From Clarkia xantiana subsp. parviflora (lineage: Eukaryota; Streptophyta; Magnoliopsida; Myrtales; Onagraceae): a stretch of DNA of 64,000 nucleotides. A model generated the notes under the pieces. It saw nothing but the letters and a program-made list of their open reading frames with translations, ran no database searches and was not told where the DNA came from. Every line of letters begins with the position of its first letter. The stretch's first letter is position 1. Below, piece by piece: positions 1 through 11,954 of this stretch. The position numbers and the translations under genes were made by a program. Location of the stretch: contig JAPTYO010000008.1 in the NCBI GenBank assembly GCA_036873135.1, positions 1,736,001 to 1,800,000 on the forward strand. The letters run 5' to 3'.

Positions 1-841
1 TTAAAGTTCTAACCCGGTGCAAATGAAGATTAATTTTTATATAGAGTAAACAAGTATGCTACGTATGATATCTCCGGACGATGGAGGACAATCCACGGAA
101 ATATTTATATATATTAGATAGTTTTGTACACCATTAATTCAGAGCTGATGTTAGAAGCTCCACGCACCTGCGAAGAGAGTGGGTGTGAATTCAAAAACAC
201 AAGTCCAGACCAGACCCCAAGAAAACCAAGACACATTTCTCATCTAATGAATCTATGGCTATGCTATGCTATTGCTTTGCTGCTCTCGCCTCTCCCTCTC
301 TTTCTCTGATGTCTGTCTCTCTGTGCTTCTGTTTTGCTGAGGATTCTCTGTCTCTTTATCAGATGCTTTGCTCATAAGTAATTTCTAAAATATTTTCAAT
401 TTAATTTGTGTAATTCCTGATATTATATATCTGAGAATTTATATATATGACAAATATCATCTGTTTTTTCTATAACCTTTTCCATAGGATTCATATTATA
501 TAATCCAAAATATATAGTATTTAAGAAAGTTGGATTTTTATATAAAAATGTTAATATATGCATTAAGTAGGTTCCACCTTTATTCTGTCTCTATCTAGAG
601 TCTAGAGAGGGGAAATTTGATCATCGCACGGCCTGCAAGTGTTGCAGAGCTGCAGCTCCAGGGTCTTTATTTTGTCAGAACGTAATCTCTTTATATGATG
701 CGATGGTGATTAGATTGAGATATTCAGATAATTAATCATTTCTTCTTTTTTTAACGTTTCTCTAACAACCTTTTCTATTTTGGATGGATCATCTTATTTC
801 CTAATTCAAAATCTTCTAATATTACGATTTGATGGAATATA
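1..841. other. AT-rich intergenic sequence, no gene seen
   Basis: No convincing coding frame, RNA gene or complete element is visible. A pyrimidine-rich run around 270-345 resembles a plant leader or promoter patch, but no following gene supports this. Short open frames here have no recognisable domain. Confidence 0.5.
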
Positions 842-1216
842 TGTTAATAATAAGACATACGTTTTAAATAAGTGTCTTATAAGTTCGAATTTAAGGGTGA
901 AGTATCGGCATACTCACTTTTATACTACACATATTAACATCCTCTCGGCCAACTTGGTCTTTGGCCTCATTTGGGTCGAGTTTTCAGCATGACCATCTCG
1001 GCTGAGCTCAATTGGGTCTAATCATAATGAGTTCAAATTCTAATTAATAGGAGGTAACATTTTTTTTCTTTTAAAACGATGTAACCATGAATTGAACTTG
1101 TACACTCTGATACCATGTTAGTAATAAAATGTAAGTCTTTCTAACTGTCTCATAAATCCGAACTTATGGGTATAGACATTAACACACTCTTATACTATAC
1201 AGTATACGTATTAACA
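842..1216 (-). mobile_element. TRIM (miniature LTR retrotransposon)
   Basis: Two similar direct repeats of about 100 bp, 842-939 and 1116-1216, each begin tgtta and end attaaca, as LTRs do. The segment just left of the second repeat (1105-1115) reads ctctgatacca, the reverse complement of the initiator-tRNA-Met primer-binding site. This gives minus orientation. A purine tract on the minus strand abuts the other LTR at 940-950, as a PPT should. The interior is only 176 bp and cannot code. I could not find a matching 5-bp target duplication, so the outer ends may be slightly off or altered. Confidence 0.7.
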
Positions 1217-2637
1217 TCCAATAAAGTCAACTGACCATAGTCTTAATTACGTCCTGTTGGGGAATTACATTGTTTCTGCATCCAAAATAATAATATATTT
1301 TTCCGTCCACGTAAAATCGTAAATATTATATGAAAGTTTGCATACCAAAATGTCTCTAATTTACCCTGAAATGAGAATAATAAATGGTGAAAGAAATATT
1401 TGAAGTTGATCACTATATAATATATAAGGCATTTAATTTAGCCTGCTTTTTTTTATCTCGGGGTTTTAAATAAATTGATATATGCAGACATTACTTGAAA
1501 GAAACCTCTTGCTACTGACGAAATAATAAAGGAAGGCTGCTTTGTATTCGTTGCGGATGTCTAAAGATGGTATATTTTTTTTTGCATATAGTAATAAAAG
1601 ATTGCTTTCAATTTAATGTTGCATATAAATGTTAATAATAATAATAAAGAGATTTGATTTGGACTGTGTGTGTCTTTTGGAGGCAAATCCAAATCCAAAC
1701 CCAAGACAAAGTTTGAAGAGCCGAAAGACATGACGTAGCTAATACGGCAATATATAGTACCCACGACGGTGACGTGTCAATCCTTCTCTTGTCTCTTCTT
1801 CCCCTGCCTCACTGCCTGTGCTTTGCTTAACAAAATATATAATATTTTCACTAGTTTGGATGGATTTATGATTAAGTAAGAAATACGTTTTATAGTTAAT
1901 TAATGAGTGATATTAAAGCGTACAAAATTTAATCTCGGTGATACCGTTTATATAATTAATAAAAAAAAAAAGGTGAACAACATTTCTTGAAAGGCCTCAT
2001 AATTTATGGGGAAAAAACATATTAATTATACTAGTTGTTGATGTGGTTATGTCGACAAGGTCAATGCCGGTTATTCATCTTTACGGGAAAAAAAAATCAT
2101 AGATTATAAGCAGAAAAGTCCAAACATTATATTACGTAACAAGATGAGTTTATAGTCGTCACTACTAATTCATTTTTTTTACTTGACAAAAAAAAGGTCG
2201 AAATGGCCGAGTTAAATCCATGGTCACGGTATAAGAACACACAAGATCAAATCCTAATATCAGAGCAAACGAGATAGGGGCTGACTAAAATACAGTCGAT
2301 TTTAACTTGATTTTTCAGTCGTTAGATCACGAGAGAGAATCAGTCATAATTGAGGAGAGATAAATAGTGCTTATTGCACATGCATAATCTGATGGCTGAG
2401 AAATCGAGTTGAAATAAATTCGAGTTTATTTTAGCCGAACCCAACGAGATAAAATCATAGTGAATTTCTTTTTTAATTTTTAAAAACTTTCTATAAAAAG
2501 TTGAGGTGTGGGCAGGACGAAGTTCATAGTTACGGAGCAAGTGTAAGTCCAATATAAATACCGAATGTCTCCACTAAAAAAATGAATTAATATAATAATA
2601 AAAGTGGATGTGTTATTCTTTAACAATATTGTATCCT
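1217..2637. other. Intergenic, no gene seen
   Basis: About 1.4 kb of AT-rich sequence with poly-A/T runs. Open frames at 1561-1764 (-) and 2340-2552 (-) are short, lack recognisable domains and are probably chance. Confidence 0.5.
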
Positions 2638-2645
2638 AATTTCCC

Positions 2646-3374
2646 GATAAATTATTATATGGAGTAAGTCAATCACCTCATCTATAGACCAAGTCAATAA
2701 AAACTCAACAACTCAATATTAATACAATAAGTATTCAAAACAAGATGTACAATAGTAAAACCTTATCATCCTTATTATGTATGTTAGTTTATTATTATTC
2801 TTAGTTATATATTCTTTCATATTATAAATAAATTATATATCTATTAAAACTTCTAACAAACTTTTATCAAGAAAAAATATAAGTGATTTCGGTATTTACA
2901 CTAATTTAATCACAATCTGAGAAGTGTCTCATAGCTCTCCGGGGATCACCCTGTTCTATAAGGTTTTAGAAGAAAACCACAAAATTATCGAACAATTATC
3001 AAATATTGATTGGAAACGTTTTATTTTTCAATATGTGACTAATTAATATTTAGCAATTGTACGGTAATTTTGTGATTTTCTTTTAAAAACCCATGAGGTA
3101 GTGTGAATCCTAGAGGACAAATAAGACAATCATCGAATTATTATTAAATTAGTGACTACATTGTTGTAAAATATTGTGAGAGAAATTTTCATAGATAAAT
3201 AATTTATTTTTAAATGGAAGAAAACTAAGAGTAGTAATAAATAAACATTCCTATTAAGGATGGTGATAGTTTCATTATTATATACATCACGTTGTCAATA
3301 CTTATTGTATTAATAATGAGTTGTTATATTTTTATTGGTTAGTCTATAGATAAGATGACTGACTTAGTATGTCC
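2646..3374. mobile_element. Foldback DNA element with about 330-bp inverted arms
   Basis: The left part (about 2660-3015) is an imperfect reverse complement of the right part (about 3035-3374). Both arms share blocks such as tattaatacaataagtatt and ctatagac, and the inner arms pair around 2970-3075 (cacaaaatta against taattttgtg). The octamer aatttccc flanks both sides (2638-2645 and 3375-3382), a probable target duplication. No coding capacity. Superfamily is uncertain: 8 bp suggests hAT, while the long arms recall Mutator-like elements. The left tip may carry a short insertion. Confidence 0.65.
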
Positions 3375-3417
3375 AATTTCCCACTAATAGTTGTTCTTCG
3401 TGAATGGAAACATTATA

Positions 3418-3955
3418 GGGTTAATAACTAAAAAACTGTCCAAAGTTTACCCTATGTTAAAATTAGGTGTCTGAAGTTTAAAATGTTAAAATGGACTGTC
3501 CCAAGTTATATTTTTGTTGAAATTTGGTGTCTATGCGCGCGTCTTTTCATCTTCATTCAATCATTTTCATCAACCCACCCACCCACTCATAATTCATCAC
3601 TCTTTACTTTTCACAAAATCGTCAAATTTCACCCAAAAATTGAATATTAAAAAAAAAAGTTTATAGAAGAGTGGTGTGGAGTCATTTTCTAAGAACAACA
3701 GAGCGAAATTTACTTGCGCGGATGTGGCCAACTTCTTAGGTTACGGTCACGGCAAAATGACGAGAAGGGAGTGTGTATGGGAGCTCGAATTTGATAGACG
3801 GTTTCGTCGGAATTGACTTCTCTAAAGTAATCACACCGAGACACCACATTTTAACAAATTTGAAACCTTGGACACTACAATTTAACATTTGAAACTTCAG
3901 ACACCTAATTTTAACATAGGGTAAACCTTGGACAGTTTTTTTTAGCTATTAACCC
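3418..3955. mobile_element. Non-autonomous Mutator-like (MULE) element
   Basis: The termini are inverted repeats of about 60 bp beginning gggttaata, with blocks such as ccctatgttaaaattaggtg present in both. They are flanked by a perfect 9-bp direct repeat, aacattata (3409-3417 and 3956-3964). A 9-bp duplication with long TIRs is the Mutator hallmark. The 538-bp element has no transposase frame. Confidence 0.85.
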
Positions 3956-3964
3956 AACATTATA

Positions 3965-4417
3965 ATAAAGCTTAAACAATATTATTTTAATTAATTAATG
4001 ATAAAAGAGCTAGTCTCTGGCTTCCATGCTGAGATATTATTATTATAGAGACAGACACCTAGAAACAAAGAATCTGTAAAATTGGTAATTTGAATTGTGA
4101 GTTTGGCTGCAAAGGCTTCTCCCAAAAGAACTTGCCAGATGTTTTTTCATGCTATGTTCAAACGGTGTGTTGGCAGTTAACTCACTTTCATCCATTGTTT
4201 TAAGTGACCAAAATCTTCATATTCACAAATAAATTCCGTACCGTGTGCTACATTTGGTTGTAGAATTCGTGTAAAGCGTCTGTTCTTCAAGATATATGAC
4301 TTCGATGACAACCGGCGATATCTCGTCGGAGATAGAGATGGCTCTACCACTGAGCCGCCCGTACTGCCTGGTATCTTCGTTCGTCGGCTCTGCGTCAAGC
4401 GTCTGTTAAAAATCAGT
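3965..4417. other. Intergenic, no gene assigned
   Basis: The stretch 4177-4398 is open on the minus strand (73 codons) and has a more balanced base composition than its surroundings. I recognise no protein family in either strand. It could be a captured or decayed exon. Confidence 0.35.
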
Positions 4418-4650
4418 GAAATTTTAATTTCGATTAATTACATACATTGAATTTTGAACGGTCCGGAATTTTAATTGTGATTAATTGCATATATTGAATA
4501 TTGAACGATTCGAAATTAGGGAAATTTTAATTGCGATTAACTGCATAAATTGAATCTTGAACGTTCTGAAATTTTAATTGCGACTAATTGTATACATTGA
4601 ATCTTGAACTGTCGAAATCAGCGAAATTTTAATTGCGATTAATTGCAACT
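4418..4650. repeat. Degenerate tandem repeat with alternating spacing
   Basis: The block gaaattttaattgcgatta recurs at about 4418, 4466, 4521, 4568 and 4623. Spacings are 48, 55, 47 and 55 bp, so the true repeating unit is a dimer of about 102-103 bp. Copies differ by several substitutions each, so the array is not recent. Confidence 0.75.
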
Positions 4651-4711
4651 TAAAAACTTTCGGCTCCTAGTGCAATCAATGCTATGGAGTTAATGACTAC
4701 AAAACCATTAG

Positions 4712-5208
4712 GGAAAAGTATGTAAAACATGCAACATCTTTGAAAAATATGGTTTTATGGACCAATATGTTTTACAATGTACATGTTTGAAAAAGATGGC
4801 TTTATGGACCAATATGTTTTAAACTGTAAAATATGTTTACAAAATATGGTAAAATGACATTCCGTCCACTTGTTGTCAATTGTCTCGTTAAGTAGACACA
4901 TGGGGTCACATTTTTAGAAATAACAATACTAATTAAAAATAATAATTTATACATAACAATAATTATTAATGGATGAATGTAAATAATAATTATTTAAAAA
5001 AAAAACGCGATCCGCACATGTTCACTTAACGAAACTATTGACAACAAGTAGACGGTATGTCATTTTACCATCTTTTGTAAGCTTTTTGTACATTTTAAAA
5101 CATATTTGTCCGTAAAACCATCTTTTTCAAACATAATGTACATTTTAAAACATATTGGTCCAAAAAACTATCTTTTTCAAACATGTTGCATGTTTTACAT
5201 ACTTTTCC
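4712..5208. mobile_element. Foldback MITE, probably Mutator-like
   Basis: About 200 bp at each end are inverted copies, with outermost sequence ggaaaagtatgtaaaacatg. Each arm also contains an internal direct duplication around gaccaatatgttttaaa. The flanks aaaaccattag (4701-4711) and aaaatcattag (5209-5219) match at 10 of 11 positions and fit a target duplication of 9 or more bases. The 497-bp element does not code. Confidence 0.8.
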
Positions 5209-5219
5209 AAAATCATTAG

Positions 5220-5869
5220 TTCAATTGTCATAAATGCATCGATTAACGTAAAAAAACAAATTATCAGCTTCACATTCACTCTATTATTATTATTTTTTCA
5301 GAATTTATAGTATATATAATAAGCGGAATATGAACTATTAAAAATCAAAATCGTATAATGGATCCAATAATTCAGGTGTGCCAAGCCTTTTATTTATGTG
5401 CTGTGCGTAGGAAATAACTTTGGTTTACCTGAATTGATTCAGCCTTTGGGCCAAAAAGTAAAAAATTGTTTCAGTCCATTAATGAACCTAAGTACCCGAG
5501 CCCATAACATCTTTACCAAGTATAAAAGGTCAATTTACACACTAATATTCTTCATTGTTTTAGTCTAGTTAGATAGAAAAATACAGTTGGTTTTTTGGCC
5601 ATTAAAGTACAATTGATTTCGAAATCTTGGATTAATCTAGTGAGGATAATTGATTTTTTTATTTATCCACGGGTTGTTTCAATGGATCTTTGGTAGTTTA
5701 CACATCTAAAATAACCATTATTTGTACTAGGTCATTCTGTAATGGATAAAATATTAATTATTAATATTTTCCATTTCAATGCTCCAATGAGTTTTGAACC
5801 CAAGATTTTTAGTTAATGAATGAAGTAATACCACCAACAGTGGTGGTCTATTGATTAAGATTACTTGAA
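5220..5869. other. Intergenic, no gene seen
   Basis: AT-rich sequence between two elements. I find no coding frame, RNA gene or terminal repeat. Confidence 0.5.
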
Positions 5870-7085
5870 ATGTGCATTGTAATGTAACTTTATTACAATT
5901 ATATTAATTTAAAAAGAGTATATTATATCTTAATATGATAAGATTTAAAAAAAGAAAATATATGTTGACAACAACTAACTTCTTAAAATTTATGTTTTGT
6001 AGTTAATACTATAGTCATTCATGAATTGTAAAAACTAAATATGCACAACTATTAAAATTCTAATAGTTAAAACATTATATGTAGTTTTATAAGATAATTT
6101 TCATAAAAATGCATTGAAAAGACTTTACTCATTTTATATGAATATCATGTTCATTATTTATTATAATAATGAGTTATGAAGTAGATAAAAATAAAAAAAA
6201 CTACTAATAATAACAAAATTATTACTATAATAAGCTATAATAATAATACAAATTATTTTGTCTATTTAATAAATTTAATAAATAAAACACTCCGTAATGT
6301 TGGACGTAATCTCACATTACATCCGGTTTTTTTATGTAATCTCACATTACGTTGAATGAAGTTTTGACGTAATCTGAGATTACAATGCACATTACATTAC
6401 AATGCAGATTACGTCGTTTGGCAAACCAAACAACGTAATGTGAGATTACATCTCATATTACATCTAGGGATGGCAACGGGGCGGGTCGGCCTGGCTGACC
6501 CGGCCCGGCCAAATGGCCCTTTCGGGGCGGGTCGAGTCGGGTCAACAATCCCACGGGTCGACCCGCGGGACCCGACCCGCCCCGCCATGTGAACATTTTT
6601 TTTTTTTTCACTTTTCAATATTAAATACAATTTTTTTTTGTCAAAATATAACATTATATATAAATTCAAAACATAAATCTAACACCAATCAAATATAAAC
6701 AACAAACACATCAAATTCATTACAAATACAAATTCAAATCCAAACACCAAATTAACAAATCCTAATAATCTAAATATACATCTATTTGTAATTTGGTCCA
6801 TGTTATTTATATATGTACTATATTAACCATATTGTTTAGTAAATGTTAGATCATATTAGCATAAAAAAAAAATAAAAAATAAAAATTATATATATATGTA
6901 TTTCGGGGCGGGTCTACGCGGCCCCGGGTCTCTAGACCCGGACCCGACCCGAGCCCGATCCGAGCCGGACCCGACCTGAGCCGGACCCGACCCGTGACCC
7001 GCGGGTCGGAGGGTCGACGGGTCAAAACCGGGTCGGGGCCCCGAGGCCCGTTGCCATCCCTAATTACATCCATATTAGTGTGTTG
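5870..7085. mobile_element. MITE of family A, copy 1, interrupted by a hAT element
   Basis: The right half carries repeated motifs such as acgtaatgtgagattacat. The AT-rich interior (5940-6110) matches the interior of the copy at 16732-17357, including tagttaatactatagtca. Both ends are diverged, so the limits are approximate. A 598-bp hAT element (6465-7062) splits the right end. Confidence 0.65.
6465..7062. mobile_element. Non-autonomous hAT element, family C copy 1
   Basis: It starts tagggatggcaacgggg and ends ccgttgccatcccta, a terminal inverted repeat. The 8-bp target duplication attacatc at 6457-6464 and 7063-7070 is exact. Subterminal sequence is very GC-rich with repeated gacccg/cgggtc. 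The interior is AT-rich and does not code. A second family member lies at 21606-22058. Confidence 0.9.
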
Positions 7086-8017
7086 CATAAGTGACTTTTA
7101 GAAGCCTCAATTTTTTTATTTTTTTTTTATATAAAATAATTTGGAATCTAAACTATCTGAAGCACGTTTTATCAGTCAGACGTGACTTTATTCACCTAGT
7201 TAGGGGTTCGTCTTGGTCGTAGCCCGCGCCAAACATGGTTACCTAGTATGAGATATCATCTGTAACATTAATTCTGTTCAGGCGAGCCCCTATCTCAACC
7301 GATTGAGCCATTATTATTTTAGAGTTTTAATTGATTTAGATTAGTCATGTAACTCACTCAGGATGCAATTCGTCCAAAACATGATCTCCTAGATCGTATG
7401 ACCGCCGACCAGTTCTGTCAAGGGTTCAAGTAAGAATGAATCCATATGAATTGAACTATAACTATATGTTAAGCTTGACAATATTCTGACGCGAATATTG
7501 AAACTCAACCTAGTTTGAGTTCGAGATCAATATATTTTAGTTGATTTTGATAAATACTCAGTTAGTTTATACCTCTAAGTTCGGACAACACTTAACTACA
7601 AGTTCGGACAACACTTAACTAGACTCGGGCAACCCTCTAACAATGTATTAAATATACATATCCCATTAAAATATTCAAAATAAAATTATTAAATTATTAA
7701 GTTAGCTGAATCGATATTTAACTTAAACACGTGTATAGGTCAATTGATGAGATAATTGGGTCCTAAAAAGTAAAAATATTACTAGCACAAGTAATCAATT
7801 GGGGTGTAACTTGTGGAGCACATTATCTTCAATCCACTACGCTTCTTCACATCCACATGTTATACCAGAATTAACTGTAACTCTCCACCTCAGAATAATC
7901 TCAATTCTCCTCTGCAACATTTGGATCGGCACAACTGGGGGACCTTGTCAGCAGTACTAGCTAGCGGACTACATCTGAAGTAGTAGAAACTGCAACCGGA
8001 CCTCACAGCTAATCTCC
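7086..8017 (+). other. Upstream region of the STN7 gene
   Basis: No coding frame or complete element. The last 200 bases before the ATG should include the promoter and 5' leader of STN7. I could not place a convincing TATA box or transcription start. Confidence 0.4.
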
Positions 8018-10966
8018 ATGGCCACCGTTGCGGCCATCAGCGGCGGTGGAATAGCCGTCGGAGCGAATAAACGCTATCTCGCCCACAATCCGAACCTACA
8101 GTCCCGATTCTCCGGCAAGAGGTTGGCTCAATCCAAGCCCTCGTTCAGACCCACCGTCTCAAGCCCTAAAGGCCTAATCTTGGCCGCCGGAGGCGGCGAA
8201 CTCCTCCACGCGGCCAACGATCTGTTCCTCGGTGTCGGCGTGGGGCTTCCTTGCACCGTCATGGAGTGCGGAGACATCATCTACCGAAGCACGCTCCCCA
8301 AAGCCGACGGCCTCACTCTCACCATCCCCGGAGCCGTTCTGGCTCTAGGAGCTGTGTCGTACCTCTGGGCCACCCCTGGTGTCGCTCCTGGCTTCTTCGA
8401 CATGTTCGTGCTCGCTTTTGTTGAGCGATTGTTCAGACCAACCTTCAGAAAGGTCAAATCGACGATTCCCTGTGCCCTAGATCGAATCCGAACCTTTATT
8501 ATATTTCTTGACACGATTTGGGTTTTTTTTTGGCAGGACGATTTTGTGCTTGGGAAGAAACTAGGTGAAGGAGCCTTTGGTGTTGTATATAGGGTTTCAC
8601 AGTCTAAGAAGCCTTCTTCAAAGGTATTAAACATCCATAGACCTTTAAATTGCAAAAGATATAGTCAAATGATAAATTATCATGCCCGGATTCAATTTTT
8701 GTTGATTAATTACATTGCAGCAGGCTACTAGCTAACAGAAATGTGGAATCTGAATTCAGTAGTTACTTGCTGTAATCTATATGCAAGCTAATTGATAGAT
8801 TGATTATGCATTAAAATCCATGAAAAAGGGAGCTGCGGTTTCTGTTCCTCTCTCGGTCTAATTTTGTTCGTGTTCTGTTCCATTCGACTGTCCACTGCAA
8901 TTGCTGCAGATTTCTCTGTTTGTTACCATTTTAGCTATATATATAGATCAAAGTTGAAGCCTTTAGTTGAAAATGACCAGGAAAAGCCTTGATTCTCTGT
9001 GTGTAAATGTAGAAGGAAGGTGACTTGGTGGTGAAGAAAGCAACCGAGTATGGCGCAGTGGAGATTTGGATGAACGAGCGGGTCAGAAGAGCTTGTGCGA
9101 ATAGTTGTGCTGATTTTATATATGGTTTTCGAGAGGTATTGTTCTACCGTCTCTAAATTGAGTATTTCATTTTTATTTATTGATCGCACACGTTGCTGAA
9201 GATTTTGAAAGAATGTTGATTCAGAAGTCCTCAAAGAAGGAAGGAGAGTATTGGCTGATATGGCGATTCGAAGGTGAATCAACACTTGCTGATCTGATTC
9301 AGAGTAAAGACTTCCCTTACAATGTTCGTACTTCCTCTCCTTAAAATATAGTCTAAATGTTAGCAATTTTTCACTCAGTAAACTTTCAAATCTTATTATA
9401 TGTTGAATTTGTTGTCAAGTTACTATTATGACGGTTGGATTTTACTGTAGGTAGAAACGATGATCCTCGGTAAGGTCCAAGACATGCCAAAGGGTTTAGA
9501 AAGAGAAAACAAAATCATTCAAACGATTATCCGGCAACTCCTCTTTGCATTAGACGGTCTCCACTCGACAGGGATAGTTCACAGAGACATTAAACCACAA
9601 AATATTATTTTCTCAGAAGGTCAGAAATACCGCACCGAAAGTTCAAGCAAATTTACATTGCCGGTTCTTAATGCAGTAACTTTTTCCTTTTCAGGATCTC
9701 GACAGTTCAAAATTATCGATCTTGGAGCAGCTGCGGATCTTAGAGTTGGAATCAATTACATCCCCAAGGAGTTTCTGTTGGATCCGAGGTACCATCATTT
9801 ATGAATATAACAGAACAGAGAACATAACATTTTGAGTTATTGGTATGTATTTGACTCGTTCGGTTTTGGCTTTCAGGTATGCAGCACCTGAGCAGTACAT
9901 TATGAGCACTCAAACACCATCTGCACCGTCAGCTCCGGTTGCCACTGCACTTTCTCCTGTTCTATGGCAGGTTATGTATATTACCACTCTCGATAATTAC
10001 CGAACTTAATGATGATTGCACGATAAAGGAAGGGTTTTTACTGTCCGTGTGAATTTACAGATGAATTTGCCGGATAGATTCGATATCTACAGTGCGGGTC
10101 TCATCCTTCTCCAAATGGTTAGAGAATATACTTTTATTTGTTATATATTAGCCTTTGTCCCGTCAGTTTCATCAAACTCATGTAGCAATTCGGTTACTCG
10201 TTTTTCAATTGTACCTAAACCTGAACCCTAAACCCTAAACCTTAAACCCTAAAACACTGTCGGGTACTGATATAATTCATTGTACTTCATATCAAACAGG
10301 CATTTCCGTCAATGAGAACCGACAGTGGCCTCATCCAATTCAACCGCCAACTTAAACGGTGCGACTACGACTTAGTCGCGTGGAGAAAAAGCGTCGAGCC
10401 ACGGGCGGGGCCCGATCTAAGGAAAGGGTTTGAATTGTTGGATTTGGACGGTGGGATCGGGTGGGAGCTTTTGACATCGATGGTCTTGTACAAAGCTCGT
10501 AAGAGAACGAGCGCTAGGGCTGCTCTTGCTCACCCCTACTTTGACCGAGAAGGCCTACTCGCTTTATCCTTCATGCAGAAGCTAAGGCGGCAGCTATTCC
10601 GAGCCACAGTGAAGCAGCAAGACTATGAAGAAACCGCCAAGTGGGTGATCCGGCTCATGGCTAGGTCGGGGACAGAACAAGATGGCGGTTTCACCGAAGC
10701 GCAGCTTCAAGAACTTAGGGTATGTTTATTGAACAAGGATGTTTGAAAATGGTATGATTGAATTGAACCACCTTGTAAAGTGTTTTTTGAATGCGATGTA
10801 GGAGATTAAGCCGGTGCAGAATAAGGCGGGTGCGCAACGGAACGTTCTTGCGTCGGTTTTGAAGCTGCAGAGGAAGATTGTGAGGACGTTGAATGAGAGC
10901 GTGGATGAGCTTAATCAAAGGAGGAAGAGCCTCTGGTGGAGCAGATGGATCCCTAGAGAAGATTGA
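8018..10966 (+). CDS. STN7: STN7, thylakoid serine/threonine kinase, ten exons
   Basis: Exons by GT-AG rule and family alignment: 8018-8452, 8537-8623, 9013-9135, 9225-9323, 9451-9619, 9695-9788, 9877-9970, 10061-10117, 10300-10719, 10802-10966. They join in frame to 580 residues, close to Arabidopsis STN7 (562 from memory). The start begins a plausible chloroplast transit peptide. Residues 71-84 hold the paired regulatory cysteines (C79, C84 in GLPCTVMECGD), followed by one membrane segment (about 98-136). The kinase domain shows GEGAFGVVY, the lysine in VVKKATEYG, HRDIKPQN, DLG in place of DFG (as in the family) and AAPEQY. Known role: phosphorylates LHCII in response to a reduced plastoquinone pool, driving state transitions. 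I prefer STN7 to STN8 because of the length and the C-terminal tail. No frame break was found. Confidence 0.95.
10224..10255. repeat. Interstitial telomere-like repeat in STN7 intron 8
   Basis: About four tandem copies of the plant telomeric heptamer CCCTAAA, one with a substitution (ccttaaa), lie inside the intron between exons 8 and 9 (10118-10299). Confidence 0.85.
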
Positions 10967-11943
10967 AGCTTGTATGTAAATAAATAATATATATACTTAC
11001 TGATTGTTACGTATATATAAGTTTGTTTTAAATACTTGTTTATAGTATTTCTCAGCATTACTGTAAATTTTGTCCAAACTTGAAAAGACTTCTTCTTATA
11101 ATCTATTTTCCTTTCAGAATTAATATTATGTAAAATCAGGATTTATATTGTTGTGTAAATTAACCACTAGGGTAAATTTTGAAAACCAATTTAGGGTACT
11201 TTTGTACAGTTTAAACTTATCTCCGTTTAATTAGGGGCAACAATGAAGTTTGGAGAAAATTTGAGGGGGAAACTCAAGAAATATTTATTTTAAGGAAATA
11301 AGCCAAAATATTACAACTGATTACTACTTATAAAAGTTATTGGGTCTCCAAATAGTTTGGAAAAGTTACGTATGGACTTTTTTTTTTTTTGGTAAGAAGT
11401 TACTTATAAATTGATTACTTACTATATCTGTGTATCTTTCTGGTTACATAGATGATATCTTGCAATAAAGATTTTGCATTTATAGCAAAAGCAGAAATGT
11501 ATGCCGCAAAATGTACTTTGTGCAGTTGAAAACTCAGACATAGCTGTGCGTCTTTATTTATTTTAGCCCATGCAACATTAATTAAGTAGAGATATGAATC
11601 ATATGATCATTAGCACATGTTGAAGCTGTCTGGTGATTTAAGGCGCTTACGCTTATATAGTTTGATTGGGAAATTTTAAGTTTAAAATACTTGGAAGATC
11701 ATTTCACAATGATCTGATTTAAATATAAGATTTTGTCTGACCCACATAACACGTCAATTATAAATAAAATGAGATGAATAGTACTTAACTTAAAATGGCA
11801 ACTCTTTTACTTTAGTGGAGTGTTTATGGACTACATTGATGGGTTTAGTGGATAATGTTGCACATAAAATCTGATCGGAAAAATAACTCAAATCGTGACT
11901 TGTGTGTCGAAGAGTCTGGAATTATGTAACAAAATGAGCATAT
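10967..11943. other. STN7 3' region and intergenic DNA
   Basis: The first few hundred bases probably hold the STN7 3' UTR. A poly-A signal-like aaataaataa lies just past the stop (10977-10986). Nothing else coding or repeated is recognisable. Confidence 0.4.
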
Positions 11944-11954
11944 AATCAAACCTA

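Noticed and set aside
8453..8536. Reading straight through to give a 237-codon single-exon protein
   Set aside because: Strong GT-AG signals and the STN7 family alignment (FRK then DDF) support splicing. Read-through would end soon after 8623.
8281..8655. 124-codon minus-strand frame over STN7 exons 1-2
   Set aside because: Antisense shadow of the kinase gene.
8935..9366. 143-codon minus-strand frame over STN7 exons 3-4
   Set aside because: Antisense to verified exons and introns, with no domain.
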